Shown piece by piece: positions 47,912 through 48,395 of a DNA stretch of 48,395 nucleotides. The notes below the pieces were generated by a model that was given only the letters and a program-made list of their open reading frames with translations, searched no databases and had not been told where the DNA came from. Every line of letters begins with the position of its first letter. Positions within the stretch are counted from its first letter, which is position 1. The translations under genes and the position numbers were made by a program. Source of the DNA: a virus; IMG/VR virus record IMGVR_UViG_3300027971_000071, positions 1 through 48,395 of that record. The stretch is one strand, 5' to 3'.

Positions 47912-48395
47912 ATGCCGTACATCGTCGCTGATCGGGTAAAAGAAACAACTACTGTAACCGGTACAGGTCCTGCTACCCTGGCGGGTGCTGCTTCAGGCTA
48001 CAGATCGTTTGCGTCCCAACTTTCCATCGGCGACACTTGTGCGTATGTAATCGTCAATTCCAATGCTTCGGAATGGGAAACAGGCATTGGTACTTACTCA
48101 GCGGTCAACACCCTGACCAGGACCACTATACAAGCATCCACTAATGCTAACGCTGCTGTAGTGTTTACTGCTGGCACTAAAGATGTTTTCATGGCCCCTA
48201 CGGCCAACACGATTCTCAGCGATGTTACCTCTACGGATGGTAGCGTCACGATCAATCAGACCGGGACGATTTCTGACCTGTCTGTTGCGGTTGCTGCTGC
48301 TGCCACTAATGTTGTCGTACAGGTCAGAAACAACACAGGGGCAACGCTGACGAAAGGTACAGTAGTCTACATCAACGACGCAATTGGTCAGCTTC
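47912..48395 (+). CDS. Tail fibre protein, N-terminal part (3' truncated by window edge)
   Basis: 161 complete codons and open at the end. MPYIVADRVKETTTVTGTGP, QLSIGDTCAYVIVNSNASEW, ETGIGTYSAVNTLTRTT and a later NNTGATLTKGTVVYI are typical of phage fibre N-termini (virion attachment). The window begins with a fibre C-terminal part in a frame that is one base off for a direct join. Confidence 0.75.
   Translation, partial: MPYIVADRVKETTTVTGTGPATLAGAASGYRSFASQLSIGDTCAYVIVNSNASEWETGIGTYSAVNTLTRTTIQASTNANAAVVFTAGTKDVFMAPTANTILSDVTSTDGSVTINQTGTISDLSVAVAAAATNVVVQVRNNTGATLTKGTVVYINDAIGQL

Noticed and set aside
1-48395. CRISPR array, rRNA, integrase or transposase
   Set aside because: No evenly spaced direct repeats with spacers, no rRNA-like sequence and no integrase or transposase motifs were seen on reading both strands.

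Overview
The window is nearly all of a tailed double-stranded DNA phage genome, or a large part of one. It is siphovirus-like: the rightward genes run terminase small and large subunits, portal, prohead protease, decoration protein, major capsid protein, head-tail joining proteins, tail-tube-type proteins, tail assembly chaperones with a -1 frameshift, tape measure, tail-tip protein and fibres. No tail sheath, integrase, lysogeny repressor or bacterial housekeeping gene was seen, so a lytic phage is likely. The host is not given by the sequence. A Cys-rich C-terminal signature in the 653-residue protein at 7.2-9.1 kb resembles one I associate with planctomycete proteins, so a planctomycete host is a weak inference.

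Layout. (1) 1-6.3 kb, plus strand: 3' part of a fibre gene, a LamG lectin-like protein, small virion-associated proteins, a papain-like cysteine peptidase and small membrane proteins that could act in lysis. (2) 6.3-11.1 kb, minus strand: five probable structural or fibre proteins. (3) 11.1-25.5 kb, minus strand: the replication and nucleotide block, with family A DNA polymerase, a primase-helicase fusion, a Sak4-like ATPase, a RusA resolvase, dCTP deaminase, ThyX, three sigma-70-like proteins and many small genes. A structured non-coding region of about 400 bases sits inside it at 14.4-14.8 kb. (4) 25.7-32.4 kb: a visibly GC-richer accessory region of small genes, minus strand then plus strand, followed by about 770 bases of non-coding DNA with a 93-base G-free tract, then four more small minus-strand genes. 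(5) 32.6-48.4 kb, plus strand: two hypothetical genes, then the packaging, head and tail operon. Both window ends lie inside fibre genes, so the map probably closes or continues there, but a direct end-to-end join is out of frame by one base.

How the parts work together: dCTP deaminase supplies dUMP and ThyX converts it to dTMP. The primase-helicase and polymerase replicate the DNA, with a possible SSB-like protein that ends in an acidic PF tip. Sak4-like ATPase and RusA handle recombination intermediates. Three small sigma-like proteins could redirect host RNA polymerase between the early leftward and late rightward operons.

The most novel signal is a 102-base element present twice in inverted orientation, at 25616-25717 and 32480-32581. 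One copy precedes the leftward operon and one precedes the rightward operon. They share long identical blocks, and one 8-bp stem differs by three fully compensated base pairs, so a folded RNA or folded single-stranded DNA is conserved. The second is the 14.4-14.8 kb structured region, which on the minus strand contains a tRNA-like T-arm inside a cloverleaf-like fold.
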